Source: an uncultured Bacteroidales bacterium
GTDB lineage: Bacteria > Bacteroidota > Bacteroidia > Bacteroidales > UBA932
Assembly (NCBI GenBank): GCA_900317845.1
Contig: ONII01000004.1
Span: 1 to 64,000 of the forward strand
Direction of reading: 5' to 3'
Length of the DNA: 64,000 bases
The position numbers and the translations under genes were made by a program. This document shows, in pieces, positions 23,250 through 33,259 of the stretch. How positions within the stretch are numbered: position 1 is the stretch's first letter; each line of letters opens with the position of its first letter. The notes beneath the pieces were generated by a model that saw nothing but the letters and a program-made list of their open reading frames with translations, made no database searches and was not told the origin of the DNA.

Positions 23250-25721
23250 ATGAATACATCCCGTTTTTATCTTTCCGCCCTTGCAGCACTTGCTGTGCTC
23301 CTGGGCGCCTGTTCCAAACCAGAGGAACAAAAACCGAGCGAAAAACCCAATCCAGACCCCACCCCCTCCGAACAGAAAACACCGGTCATCAAAGCCGAGG
23401 CCTTCAGTGCCGGGGCCCAGGCGGGCACCTATGTGCTGCCCGTCACCGTGGAAAATCCGGTGCAGGGCAAAAGCCTGCAGGCCCGTCTTCCGGAGGCGGC
23501 AACCTGGGTGAGCCTGGGAAACGCCACGGCAGAGGGTATTCCCGTCACCGTGCCGGACAACCTGTCCGACGCCCGTTCCACCCGCGTGGAACTAAGCTAC
23601 GAGGGTGCCCAGGCGGTTACCGTGGAACTCACACAGCCCCAGTGGGCCTGGCCGGAATTCGGCATTGAGACCAGCGGCCTGGGACCGTTCGGCATTACCG
23701 TCACCATCACCCGCAAGCCCGGTTACTCCGGCGGCTATTTCTTTGAGGTGCTGGACAAATCGTCCTTTGACAAATATGTGAAGGACGATACCCACAAAGT
23801 GGGCGAGTTTGCCTACGGCGAGGCATTGTACCAGGGCGACGTTGCCTATCTGAAGCGCCTGGCAGAGAGCCACGGACACCCGCTGGGCCAGCTGTTCACC
23901 ATGCTCCAGAGCATGTACAGCAAGGAGGAGAGCGTCACCATGCCCTATTCCTCCCTGTCGGTGGATACGGATTATGTATTCCTCGTATACGGCATGAAGG
24001 ACGATGATACGGCAGAGCGCAAAACCCCTATCTGCTTCTATGAATTCCATACCGGCTACTCGGAAGATTCGGCACTGAGCTTCAGCGGCATGGCCCACGA
24101 TGTAACGGAAAACTACGCGGAACTGCACGTGAAGGCCTCCAATAACACGGAGTACTGGTACATGAACTGGGTGTCTGAAATCCAGCTCCAGAGCACCACG
24201 CTGGCAGAGGTCATGCAAAGCAGCATTGCCAATGCCAAAACCCTGCTTTCCCGCTACACGGCAGATCAAATCCTCTGTCACGGAGAAGAGACCCTGCAGG
24301 CCACGGATCTGATGCCCGGCACCGAATACACGGTTGTCGCCTGGGGCATGAACCTGAACATGGAAGCCACCACCGCTCCGCAGGCGGTCTTCACCTTCCG
24401 CACCAAGGAATACGAGATTGTGGACAACTGCCGCTTCCAGATAGACGTTCTGGAGGTAGAAGACATGGATGTCAAGGTAAAAGTCACGCCTACCAACACC
24501 GGCACCCGCTACTATGTGGCCTTTGTGGAGAAATCCAAGATGAGCGGCTACTCGGACGAGCAAGCGGCCCAGCGCATCATCAATATGGAATCCCAGCGCA
24601 TTGAGCAAGGCTACTACGACATTCCCAACCTGAGCTGGGAGAACCTGCCCGGCATGGGCACGGGGGTCCGCGAAATCTGGGGCCGCCGCGACGAAGGCTG
24701 GACCTTCCTCCCCAGCCACGACTACCGTATCTACGTGTTCGGCGTGGACAACTTCGGTATCCGCTCCACAGCGGTGGACGCCATCGATGTTACCACCGCA
24801 GAGCCCGGCGTTTCCCAAAACCACTTCCAGGTCACGATAGACAGCAACACCTGGCTGGGGCTGGACTTCACCGTAACCCCGGAAATCAATGACGAATACT
24901 GGATGGAGTTCCTGGCCGAAACCGCCGACATTGAGCAGTACTTCCGCAACACCGACGGCTCCCTCAAGGAAAAGGAACTGTTCGAATGGATAGAGGAATA
25001 CTATGAGGACGAAATTGCCTATCACAGCTTCCATGGCCAAAGAACCCTGCACGAGCACGTAACGCCGGACACGGACTATACCATCCTGATCTTCGGCTAT
25101 GCCGGCACCTACACCACATCCATGTACGAGTGGCAGGTGAGCGTTCCCAAGCCCCCGCTTGGAAAGAGCACGGCAGACTTCACCTACACATATGAACTCT
25201 TCCGCGGAGAAGACCTGGCCAACCTGAATTCCACCGTATGGCCGCACGCAGACTACGACGGAGACTGCATCATGGTCCTGCGCCTCACCCCCACGGAGAA
25301 CGCAGTGCACTGGTACCTGGGCATGTGGCCCCCGAAAGAGAACTTTGCCGACCAGGGTGGTCTCTACTACCTGATGACCCTGGACATGGATCCCAATGTG
25401 GCGGGCTCCGCCATGCAGGACAAGCGCGTGTTCCGCAATCGTCCCTGGTGGTACGGTGCCTCCAAGGACTGGAAGTGGGTAGACGAACAAGGCGACATTG
25501 TGAACCACTGGCCCTGGACCATTTCCGGCTGGGCCGAGGACAAAGACGGCAACTACGGTCCCCTGCACTACGACTACCTGATTCCCGTCCCCGTTCCCAA
25601 AGGACAGGAAACCGGTAAATACGAGGTGGGCTACACGGAGGCCTATGACTTCTGGAGCAATCCTTCCGGCGCGCCCATGCAAATCTTCCGCGCAAGCGAC
25701 GGCAAATCCATCGTCAAATAA
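23250..25721 (+). CDS. Large surface lipoprotein with BACON-like and fibronectin III-like domains
   Basis: 823 aa. The lipobox is ALAVLLGAC (Cys21). A Pro/Glu/Lys spacer follows, then a BACON-like beta domain at about residues 45-130 (ARLPEAATWVSL, STRVELSYEGAQAVTVELTQP). After that come several FN3-type modules with the motif LxPDTDYxxxVxG (LSVDTDYVFLVYG, LMPGTEYTVVAWG, VTPDTDYTILIFG). No catalytic motif is visible. BACON domains in Bacteroidota usually bind carbohydrate or mucin, or act as spacers. It is followed 25 bp later by the collagen-like/LRR lipoprotein and is probably co-transcribed with it. Confidence 0.75.
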   Translation: MNTSRFYLSALAALAVLLGACSKPEEQKPSEKPNPDPTPSEQKTPVIKAEAFSAGAQAGTYVLPVTVENPVQGKSLQARLPEAATWVSLGNATAEGIPVTVPDNLSDARSTRVELSYEGAQAVTVELTQPQWAWPEFGIETSGLGPFGITVTITRKPGYSGGYFFEVLDKSSFDKYVKDDTHKVGEFAYGEALYQGDVAYLKRLAESHGHPLGQLFTMLQSMYSKEESVTMPYSSLSVDTDYVFLVYGMKDDDTAERKTPICFYEFHTGYSEDSALSFSGMAHDVTENYAELHVKASNNTEYWYMNWVSEIQLQSTTLAEVMQSSIANAKTLLSRYTADQILCHGEETLQATDLMPGTEYTVVAWGMNLNMEATTAPQAVFTFRTKEYEIVDNCRFQIDVLEVEDMDVKVKVTPTNTGTRYYVAFVEKSKMSGYSDEQAAQRIINMESQRIEQGYYDIPNLSWENLPGMGTGVREIWGRRDEGWTFLPSHDYRIYVFGVDNFGIRSTAVDAIDVTTAEPGVSQNHFQVTIDSNTWLGLDFTVTPEINDEYWMEFLAETADIEQYFRNTDGSLKEKELFEWIEEYYEDEIAYHSFHGQRTLHEHVTPDTDYTILIFGYAGTYTTSMYEWQVSVPKPPLGKSTADFTYTYELFRGEDLANLNSTVWPHADYDGDCIMVLRLTPTENAVHWYLGMWPPKENFADQGGLYYLMTLDMDPNVAGSAMQDKRVFRNRPWWYGASKDWKWVDEQGDIVNHWPWTISGWAEDKDGNYGPLHYDYLIPVPVPKGQETGKYEVGYTEAYDFWSNPSGAPMQIFRASDGKSIVK

Positions 25722-25745
25722 AGTACATCATAAACACAAATCACT

Positions 25746-28700
25746 ATGAAAAAATTACTTACATTCCTGGCAGGTACGGCCCTGTTGCTGACCGCTTGTA
25801 CACCTGCGGAATTGTCCAATCAGTCCCTCAAGGACAGACTGGACCAGCACGACAAGGACATCGCAGCCTTGCAGAATGACGTCAATATCCTGAAAGATCA
25901 GGTCGCCAAGATCAACTCCAACATCGAGGGCCTGGACAAAATTGTGAAAGCCCTGGAGAAGAACGTGTACGTGAAGTCCGTCACGGATGTGAAAGATACC
26001 GCCGGGGACGTGATTGGCTACACCATCGAATTCACCGACAACTCCAAAATCACCATCTATCATGGCGAGAAGGGCGACAAGGGCGACAAAGGTGATCAGG
26101 GCGAAACCGGTGCACCCGGCGAGCCTGGCGCTCCCGGCGCTCCCGGCGAACCTGGCTCCACCCCGGTTATCGGCGTAAAGGAATCGGGCGGCGTTTACTA
26201 CTGGACCCTCAACGGCGAGTTCCTGCAGGACGGCGAAGGCCATCCCATCCCTGTTACGGGCAATGATGGCGCTCCCGGCGCTCCCGGTGCTGCCGGCGCC
26301 GACGGCCAAACCCCGCAACTCCGTATCAACGAAGGCAACTGGGAAGTCTCTTATGACGGAGAGACCTGGACGATCGTAGGTCCGGCCCAGACGGCCGCCG
26401 AAAGCGTCGACGTCGTATTCTCCGGCGTAAAGGAGACCAAGGACCAGGTGGTCTTCACCCTGACTGACGGTTCCAAGCTGGCTATCGACAAGTATGTAGA
26501 TTTCTCTCTGAAGATTGATGACAGCCAGGTGTACCAGGTAGTAACTGGTAAGGCCACAGAAATCCCTTATACCCTCTCCGGTGTAGGTAAGGGCGAATCC
26601 CGCGTGGACGCCGTTGCCAGCGGTGACTGGTGGGCCGATGTCGTTGCTGCCAACAACGAGGGTGGCGCCGTAAAGGTGACTGCCGGTACGGCCGAGAAAG
26701 CCAAGGTTATCCTCTATGCCGTAGACGGCAAGGGCCGCAGCGACATGCGCTCCCTCATCTTTGAGGGCGGTTCCCTCGCCGTCACCGCTCCCGTGGAAGA
26801 AGCTCCCACCGCCGGTGGCGAGATGGTTGTTCCCGTGGTTACCAATGTGGACTACACCGTCGACATCGAAAAGGATGCACAGTACTGGATTTCCTACACC
26901 ATCACCAAGGCCGGCGAGGTGCGTAACGAGAAACTCGTGCTCACCGTAGAGAAGAACACCCTGCCTCAAACCCGTTCCGGCTTGGTACAGCTCAAAGACG
27001 CTTCCGGTGCCGTGATTCAGGAATTCGAAGTAAAGCAGGAGAGCGGTGTGTATGAGATTCCCACCTTCGAAGACAATAGCTTCAAGAACTGGGTGCTGTA
27101 CAACTCCGCAGCTTACGATGCCAATGAGAATATGAAGGTAGACGCCTCCGAGGCCGCCAAGGTAACGGAGCTGAACATCTCCTCCAACTACACCTCCTTG
27201 AAAGGTATCGAGTGCTTCTACAACCTCAAGAAAGTGACCATCAGCGCCACGGCCAATCTTACCGCCCTGGACCTGTCCAAGAACAAGAAACTGGAACAGC
27301 TGACCATCACCAAGAGCTATGGCACCGAGACCGTTCTCGCCACCATTAACCTAAGCGATCTCCACGCCCTCCAGACCGTGTCTATCGGCGGCATGACGGC
27401 AGTAGAAACCCTCACGCTGGGCTCCGCTCCCGCCCTGACCGGCCTGCACGCCTACAACACCGCGCTTACGGCCCTGGATGTCACCGGCTGCCCTGCCCTG
27501 GAGAGCATTTCCTGCTATGGCGCCAAGATTGCTTCCCTGGATCTGAGCAAGAACGCCAAACTGTCCACCGCCAGCGTAGGTTGCACCACCCTGGCAAGCC
27601 TTACCCTGCCCGAGGAACCCGTGCTCGCCTCCCTGAGCATCGACAATGCCGCTATAGACAAGCTGGACTTGAGCAAGCTCACCAAACTCACCAGTTTTGC
27701 CGCTGCAGCTACCAAGCTCGAGACCATCGACCTGAGCAATTCCCCGCTCCTGACCAGCTTCTCCGTAGGCTCCTACGGTACCGGCGCCTCCAATTCCCTG
27801 AAGGTGGTTGATATGCGCAAGGCCACCAAGCTCAATTCCGTCAATCTCTATTCCAGCGTGCTTGAGGAGGTTATTGTTCCCAAGGGCACCAAGACTTCTT
27901 CATGGAACTGGACCGGCACCCACATGGATCCCGACACGGGCGCCATCACCACGGTGAAGGTGACCGAGGTGGAAGTGGAAGACAGTGACGAGCCCGCCGT
28001 GGAGGACTACGCCGCCGGCATTGCAGAGCCCTTCGTGAAAAAGCTCGTCCTGGGCAAATTTGACAAGGACGGTGACGGCGCCATTGACGCCGCAGAGGCA
28101 GAAGCCGTGACAGAACTGGATCTGTCGGATACCGGCCTGGAAGACGGCGACCTCAAGGGGCTGGAAGTCTTCCCCATCGAGAAACTCATCCTGGACGGCA
28201 ACAAGTTCACCAGCTTCGACGTCCTGGCATGGCCCAAGCTCGCCTGGCTGAGCCTGAACAAGAACAAACTCACGGAACTCTCTATCGGCACCAGCTATAC
28301 TGCCCTGAACCAGAACCTGCATCTTGAGGCCGCCGGCAACAAGATAGCTAAGTTCACCGGCCCTTCCTACTATGCAAAGGTTAGCTATCTGGACCTCCAC
28401 GACAACCAGCTCAGCGGCAGCTTCTCCATGCCTTACTGCTCTACGGTAGAGTATGTGGACCTTTCCGGAAACGCCCTTACAAGCGTGAACCTTACCAGCG
28501 CTTCGGCCGTGAAGGAAGTGAACGTAAGCCACAACGCCCTTACAAGCGTAGCGTTCAGCGGCTTTGGCAAGCTTGAGAAGGTGGATGTATCCTACAACAA
28601 GCTTTCGGCCTACAGCGTGAGCGCTTCCCAGACCGCCCTTGCCGAAATCAATCTTTCCAACAACGCCTTCAAGCAGCTTGACATCACTTCTATCGTGAAG

Positions 28701-29339
28701 TCCGCCGCCCTCAAGAAGATTGACCTTACCGGCAACCCTGAGTTCACCCTCCTTATAATCGGCAGCGGAAATACTCTCCCCGAGACCCTTGAGGTCCTTG
28801 CCGATACAGAGTTCTCCGTATTTGCAGCCAAGAATCCTACCAAGGAACTCACCTACAACCGCTACAGCTACATTTCCGGCGTTGAGCTTGGCACCGACGC
28901 CAAGGAGATTGACCTCACCGTCAACTATGCTACCAGCGTGAAGGCCTTTGAGGTTCCTGCCGGCTCCACCCTCACCATCACTTCCAGCGGCAACCGCAAG
29001 GCCCTGCGCCTGTTCGCCCTGGGTATCGGTGGCAAGCCCACGGTAACCGTAAGCCGTGCCGACGAGAAGAAGGTGTACAACCACTCCGACAACAACTACT
29101 GCTCCGAGAACCCGTACACCTGCGCAGAAAACACCACCTACAAAAACAACGGCGTGGTGATTGACGGCGACGGTGACAGCATCCTCTATTTCTTCGGTCC
29201 CACCACCGGTTCTTCCAGCGGTGGCCTGGTAGACGGTGACAAGGTAGTCCTGACCGTGGGCGGCAATGCCGGAGAAAGCGTCCTTATCGTGGGTCTGAAC
29301 CTGGAGACCTACACCACCGACGACTATGGCTGGATGTAG
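25746..29339 (+). CDS. Lipoprotein with coiled coil, collagen-like, BACON-like, LRR and EF-hand-like segments
   Basis: 1197 aa. The lipobox is ALLLTAC (Cys18). A DUF4988-like coiled coil covers about 25-80 (LKDRLDQHDKDIAALQNDV). A Gly-X-Y tract follows at about 107-137 (GEKGDKGDKGDQGETGAPGE), with a second short tract at about 178-190. BACON-like domains lie at about 345-435. Leucine-rich repeats cover about 475-720 and 800-980 (LKKVTISATANLTALDLS, LTSVNLTSASAVKEVNVS). The two LRR blocks are each led by a calcium-loop-like segment (YDANENMKVDASE and the canonical EF-hand loop DKDGDGAIDAAE). I infer a long trimeric stalk presenting LRR domains at the surface for adhesion. No enzyme domain is visible. 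Confidence 0.8.
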   Translation: MKKLLTFLAGTALLLTACTPAELSNQSLKDRLDQHDKDIAALQNDVNILKDQVAKINSNIEGLDKIVKALEKNVYVKSVTDVKDTAGDVIGYTIEFTDNSKITIYHGEKGDKGDKGDQGETGAPGEPGAPGAPGEPGSTPVIGVKESGGVYYWTLNGEFLQDGEGHPIPVTGNDGAPGAPGAAGADGQTPQLRINEGNWEVSYDGETWTIVGPAQTAAESVDVVFSGVKETKDQVVFTLTDGSKLAIDKYVDFSLKIDDSQVYQVVTGKATEIPYTLSGVGKGESRVDAVASGDWWADVVAANNEGGAVKVTAGTAEKAKVILYAVDGKGRSDMRSLIFEGGSLAVTAPVEEAPTAGGEMVVPVVTNVDYTVDIEKDAQYWISYTITKAGEVRNEKLVLTVEKNTLPQTRSGLVQLKDASGAVIQEFEVKQESGVYEIPTFEDNSFKNWVLYNSAAYDANENMKVDASEAAKVTELNISSNYTSLKGIECFYNLKKVTISATANLTALDLSKNKKLEQLTITKSYGTETVLATINLSDLHALQTVSIGGMTAVETLTLGSAPALTGLHAYNTALTALDVTGCPALESISCYGAKIASLDLSKNAKLSTASVGCTTLASLTLPEEPVLASLSIDNAAIDKLDLSKLTKLTSFAAAATKLETIDLSNSPLLTSFSVGSYGTGASNSLKVVDMRKATKLNSVNLYSSVLEEVIVPKGTKTSSWNWTGTHMDPDTGAITTVKVTEVEVEDSDEPAVEDYAAGIAEPFVKKLVLGKFDKDGDGAIDAAEAEAVTELDLSDTGLEDGDLKGLEVFPIEKLILDGNKFTSFDVLAWPKLAWLSLNKNKLTELSIGTSYTALNQNLHLEAAGNKIAKFTGPSYYAKVSYLDLHDNQLSGSFSMPYCSTVEYVDLSGNALTSVNLTSASAVKEVNVSHNALTSVAFSGFGKLEKVDVSYNKLSAYSVSASQTALAEINLSNNAFKQLDITSIVKSAALKKIDLTGNPEFTLLIIGSGNTLPETLEVLADTEFSVFAAKNPTKELTYNRYSYISGVELGTDAKEIDLTVNYATSVKAFEVPAGSTLTITSSGNRKALRLFALGIGGKPTVTVSRADEKKVYNHSDNNYCSENPYTCAENTTYKNNGVVIDGDGDSILYFFGPTTGSSSGGLVDGDKVVLTVGGNAGESVLIVGLNLETYTTDDYGWM

Positions 29340-30240
29340 AAAACTCCTCGCGGCGGCCCTGCTGCTTACCATTAGTTTCCGTTCCCTGTCTGCACAGGGA
29401 ACGGAAGCGTTGCCCTTTACCCGCATCGGCCTGGACCCGGAACGGTCGGCCCTGGCGGGAGCAGGAGCGTCCTTTGTGCAAAACGGGGCCTATACCGCTT
29501 TTTCCGGCGCATCGGCCCTGCCCTTCTGCCAGCAGACACTGGATGCGGCCGTTTCCTACCGCCTGTGGGCGCCGGTCGGGGCCAAAAGCAACCTGGTAAA
29601 CGCAGCGGTGGCCTATAAACCCATCGAGCGGCTGGGCATTTCCCTGGGCTATTCCTTCCAGGGCGGGCAGGCACTGGCGAGCGGAGACACCCCAAAGGCA
29701 CACCTGGTGGCCCTGGGCGTAGGTTTTGGCATCACACCCCGTGTGAGCGTGGGCCTCAACGCCCGCTATGCGCTTCAGCAGCTCACGGCAGCACAGCGTT
29801 ACGGCGGTTTTAGCGCCGATGTCTTTGTGAACTGGCGTCCGCTGGATGTGCTGGGCCTGTCGGCCGGAATTGCCCATCTGGGCACCACGGTCCGCTCCCG
29901 AATGGGCGATACATACACGCAGCCCGCACACGGCCGCCTGGGCGTGGACTGGACACAGCAATGGGGGGCCGAAAAAGCCCACGAAACCCGCCTGCTTGTA
30001 GATGGTGAATTCTATTTCAGCGGAAACATGGCCCTGTCCGTGGGCGCACAGTATGCCTGGAACCGGCTGCTTTATGCGCGTGCCGGATACCACCTGGCCA
30101 GTGAAAAATGCGTGATTCCCAGCCACTTGTCCCTGGGACTGGGCGTGCACTGGAAAGGCTTGCGCCTGGATGTGAGCTGGTTAACAGCTTCCAAGGTCCT
30201 GAACAACACCCTGGCCGTAGGATTGGGTTACAGCTTCTGA
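29326..30240 (+). CDS. PorV/PorQ-like outer-membrane beta-barrel protein
   Basis: 304 aa with a signal peptide (LLAAALLLTISFRSLSAQ). The N-terminal motif FTRIGLDPERSALAGAGASF is that of PorV/PorQ-family barrels (FadL-like fold) that serve the type IX secretion system. Regular beta-strands follow, ending in aromatic VGLGYSF. The ATG lies inside the end of the LRR lipoprotein gene (14-nt overlap), so the two are translationally coupled. It may help place the neighbouring lipoprotein on the surface, or be a dedicated T9SS accessory. Assignment to PorV versus PorQ is not possible here. Confidence 0.72.
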   Translation: MAGCRKLLAAALLLTISFRSLSAQGTEALPFTRIGLDPERSALAGAGASFVQNGAYTAFSGASALPFCQQTLDAAVSYRLWAPVGAKSNLVNAAVAYKPIERLGISLGYSFQGGQALASGDTPKAHLVALGVGFGITPRVSVGLNARYALQQLTAAQRYGGFSADVFVNWRPLDVLGLSAGIAHLGTTVRSRMGDTYTQPAHGRLGVDWTQQWGAEKAHETRLLVDGEFYFSGNMALSVGAQYAWNRLLYARAGYHLASEKCVIPSHLSLGLGVHWKGLRLDVSWLTASKVLNNTLAVGLGYSF

Positions 30241-30245
30241 CGGGG

Positions 30246-32870
30246 TTACAGCCCCAACTCTTCTTTCATGCCCCGCAGCAGGTCAAAAGCCTGAAGCGGG
30301 GTTAAATTGTTGAGGTCCGCGGCCTTGAGGCGGTCCCTTAAGGACTCCAGGAGAGGGTCGTCCAGCTGGAACATAGACAGCTGGATGGAGCCGTCTTTTT
30401 CCACGTGGCCTTCCTTGGTGTTGTGGGGCTTTACGGGGGTGAGCGCACCAATGGCATCCAGTTTTTCGCTGTTTTCCAGGGCCTTCAGGGTGCGCTCTGC
30501 GCTCTCCAGTACAGGCAGTGGCATGCCGGCCATGCGGGCCACGTGGATACCGAAGCTGTGGGCCGTGCCGCCTTCCCGGAGCTTGCGGAGGAAAATGACC
30601 TCCTTTCCCACTTCCTTTACGGCTACGTGGAAGTTTTTCACACGCGGGAAGAGGCCTTCCAGGTCATTGAGTTCATGGTAGTGGGTGGCAAAAAGCGTCT
30701 TGGCGCCCTTGCCGTATTCGTGGATGAATTCCACAATGCCCCGGGCGATGGACATGCCGTCGTAAGTGGACGTGCCACGGCCGATCTCGTCCAGGAGCAC
30801 CAGCGAACGGGCGCTTAAGTTGTTGAGAATCATGGCCGTTTCCAGCATCTCCACCATGAAGGTGGACTCGCCGCGGGAGATGTTGTCCGTGGCGCCCACG
30901 CGGGTGAAAATTTTATCGACCCAGCCGATATGGGCCTCCGTGGCGGGCACAAAGCTGCCGCATTGGGCCATGAGGACGATGAGGGCCGTCTGGCGCAGGA
31001 GGGCGCTTTTACCGGCCATGTTGGGGCCCGTGAGGATGATGATTTGCTGCTTGTCGCTGTCCAGGAGGACGTCGTTGGGAACGTATTCCTCCCCTGCCGG
31101 CATCAGGGTCTCGATCACGGGATGGCGGCCCTCCCGGATGTCCAGCACCTTGGAGTCGTTGAGCTCCGGATGGCAGTAGTGGTGCTCCAGGGCCTGCTGG
31201 GCAAAGCCCGCGAGGACATCGACCTTGGCCAGGATGCGGCTGTTGGTCTGGATATGGGGAATCTGCTGCTGGATTTTGGCGATGAGCTCCGCGTAAAGCC
31301 TTGATTCGATGGCGTATATGCGGTCTTCTGCCGTAAGGATTTTTTCCTCGTACTGCTTGAGCTCTTCGGTGATGTATCGTTCCGCATTCACCAGCGTCTG
31401 CTTGCGGATCCACTCCGGCGGCACCTGGTCCCGGTAGCTGTTGCGCACCTCGATGTAATAGCCAAAAACGTTGTTGTAGGCAATTTTCAGGGACGATATG
31501 CCGGTGCGCTCCGCCTCCCGCTGCTGCATTTGCAGGAGGTAGTCCTTGCCGCCGGCGCTCAGGGTGCGGAGCTCGTCCAGTTCCGGGTCTACGCCCGGGC
31601 CAATAACGGGGCCTTTTCCCAGCTGGATGGCGGGTTCCGGGTCCATCGTCCGCTGTATTTCCTGCAGGAGTTGTTCGCAGTTTTTCAGGCCTTTGAGCAG
31701 TTTTCCCAGGGCTTCGCTGCCCGCGAGGCGGGTTTTGATGGGGTTCATCAGGGCAAGGCCCCGGCCCAGCTGCATGAGCTCCCGCGGGTTCACCTTGCCG
31801 GTGGCTACGCGGCCCAGGATGCGTTCCATGTCCCCCAGCTTGCCAAGGTCCATCTGGGTATCGTCCAGAATTTGCGGATTCTGGGTGAAGTACTGCACAC
31901 AGTCGTAGCGGGCCTCCAGTTCTTTCCGGTCCAGGATGGGCATGGCCAGCCAGGAGCGGAGCATGCGGGCGCCCATGGGGCTGGAGCACTTGTCCAGGGT
32001 TTGCACCAGCGACACGCCGTCAGCCCCGGAAGCGCTTTGGAACACCTCCAGGTTGCGGAGGGTGAAACGGTCCATCCACACAAATTTGGCCTCGTCAATG
32101 CGGCCGATGGTGCAAATGTTTTTGAGGCCTACGTGCTGGGTTTGTTCCAGGTATACCAGCAGCGCGCCGGCACTGCAAATGCCCAGAGGGTACGGGTCGA
32201 TGGCAAAGCCTTTGAGGCTGTCTACGCCCAACTGCCGCTTGAGGCGCTCCACGGCGGCATCGTACACAAAGGCCCATTCGTCAATGGAGGTGGTGAAATA
32301 GTCCCCCAGGCGCTCTTTGAGGCCTTTTTCGTAGCCGCGCTGCACTACCAGTTCCTTGGGCTTGAAGGAACCCAGGAGGGTGGCAATGTAGTCCAGGGAG
32401 CCCTGGGCAATCTGGAACTGGCCGGTAGAAACGTCCAGGAAGGCGGCGCCGCAACAGTCTTTTTCCACCGTGAGGCCGCAGAGGAAGTTGTTCTCCTTGA
32501 CCTCCAGCATGTTCTCCCCGAAGGAGATGCCGGGCGTAACAATCTCTGTCACACCGCGTTTGACCAGTTTTTTGGCGAATTTAGGGTCCTCCAGCTGGTC
32601 GCAGATGGCCACTTTGAAGCCGGCCCTCACCAGCTTGGTGAGGTAGTTTTCCAGCGCATGATGCGGAAAGCCGGCCATGGCCACGGGACCTTTGTCTCCG
32701 TTGGACTTTTTGGTCTGGACCAGCCCGAGCACCCGCACGGCCGTGATGGCATCGTCCGAGTAGCACTCGTAAAAGTCTCCCACGCGGTACAGCAGGATGG
32801 CCTCCGGGTGTTGTGCTTTCACCTCAAAGTAATGCCGCAGCATGGGGGTATCTTCCGCTATTTTTGCCAT
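30246..32870 (-). CDS. mutS: DNA mismatch repair protein MutS
   Basis: An 874-aa, full-length MutS. The mismatch-reading motif GDFYECY lies in domain I near residue 30. The connector, lever and clamp regions are in order. The ATPase has Walker A GPNMAGKS, signature EMLETAMILNNLSARSLVLL, and Walker B VLLDEIGRGTSTYDG. FATHYHEL and the C-terminal helices are present. It recognises mismatches and small loops and recruits MutL. It converges with the PorV-like gene, with 5 bp between the two stops. Confidence 0.97.
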   Translation of the reverse strand: MAKIAEDTPMLRHYFEVKAQHPEAILLYRVGDFYECYSDDAITAVRVLGLVQTKKSNGDKGPVAMAGFPHHALENYLTKLVRAGFKVAICDQLEDPKFAKKLVKRGVTEIVTPGISFGENMLEVKENNFLCGLTVEKDCCGAAFLDVSTGQFQIAQGSLDYIATLLGSFKPKELVVQRGYEKGLKERLGDYFTTSIDEWAFVYDAAVERLKRQLGVDSLKGFAIDPYPLGICSAGALLVYLEQTQHVGLKNICTIGRIDEAKFVWMDRFTLRNLEVFQSASGADGVSLVQTLDKCSSPMGARMLRSWLAMPILDRKELEARYDCVQYFTQNPQILDDTQMDLGKLGDMERILGRVATGKVNPRELMQLGRGLALMNPIKTRLAGSEALGKLLKGLKNCEQLLQEIQRTMDPEPAIQLGKGPVIGPGVDPELDELRTLSAGGKDYLLQMQQREAERTGISSLKIAYNNVFGYYIEVRNSYRDQVPPEWIRKQTLVNAERYITEELKQYEEKILTAEDRIYAIESRLYAELIAKIQQQIPHIQTNSRILAKVDVLAGFAQQALEHHYCHPELNDSKVLDIREGRHPVIETLMPAGEEYVPNDVLLDSDKQQIIILTGPNMAGKSALLRQTALIVLMAQCGSFVPATEAHIGWVDKIFTRVGATDNISRGESTFMVEMLETAMILNNLSARSLVLLDEIGRGTSTYDGMSIARGIVEFIHEYGKGAKTLFATHYHELNDLEGLFPRVKNFHVAVKEVGKEVIFLRKLREGGTAHSFGIHVARMAGMPLPVLESAERTLKALENSEKLDAIGALTPVKPHNTKEGHVEKDGSIQLSMFQLDDPLLESLRDRLKAADLNNLTPLQAFDLLRGMKEELGL

Positions 32871-32946
32871 TGTGTTGTTTTATATGCGCCTTTGCACATT
32901 TTTTTGCGCCCCCTGTTCCCGGGAGCCCTCTTTTTTTCGTAGGAGA

Positions 32947-32954
32947 CAAAGATA
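32947..32954 (-). promoter_or_regulatory. -7 promoter element (TATCTTTG) of mutS
   Basis: TATCTTTG on the minus strand, 76 nt before the mutS ATG. The stretch 32871-33039 otherwise holds nothing I can assign. Confidence 0.5.
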
Positions 32955-33039
32955 CAACTTTTCCGGGAAAAGCCCTATACCATGCCTTTGCAAAAGACAT
33001 CCCAACCATTTACGCCGCCCCTTGCCCTGCCCGGCTCCC

Positions 33040-33158
33040 GTTAAAGCACACCTATCCCCGCCAGAATCCACTCTGGGGCACTATGCTGTGCTTTAACCAC
33101 ACTTACGGGACCCCGTTAAAGCACACCCACCCCTGCCAGAACCCACTCTGGGGCACTA
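33040..33158. repeat. 75-bp palindromic tandem repeat array, left part
   Basis: One full 75-bp unit (33040-33114) and the first 44 bp of a second, ending in the CTA target duplication where the IS3-family element begins. Each unit starts GTTAAAGCACACC, has an internal CCAGA..TCTGG stem, and ends with TGTGCTTTAACC. It can therefore fold as a long imperfect hairpin. Confidence 0.85.
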
Positions 33159-33259
33159 TGTCATTTCCTGATTTTGGTTGACTCGGGTTTATAGATTATT
33201 ACTGGTATAAGTTGACCACTGGTCGTTATCCCTTAGATGGGTTTACCATCCGAGTCTTA

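Noticed and set aside
23592-25682. 696-codon minus-strand ORF over the BACON/FN3 lipoprotein
   Set aside because: It is a His/Val/Gly-rich shadow without start context; the plus strand has lipobox, BACON and FN3 patterns.
26071-26320. Short GC-rich repeats as a tandem DNA repeat or CRISPR
   Set aside because: They are in-frame Gly-X-Y codons of the collagen-like lipoprotein.
27900-29426. 508-codon minus-strand ORF over the LRR protein
   Set aside because: The apparent repeats mirror the LRR codons on the opposite strand.
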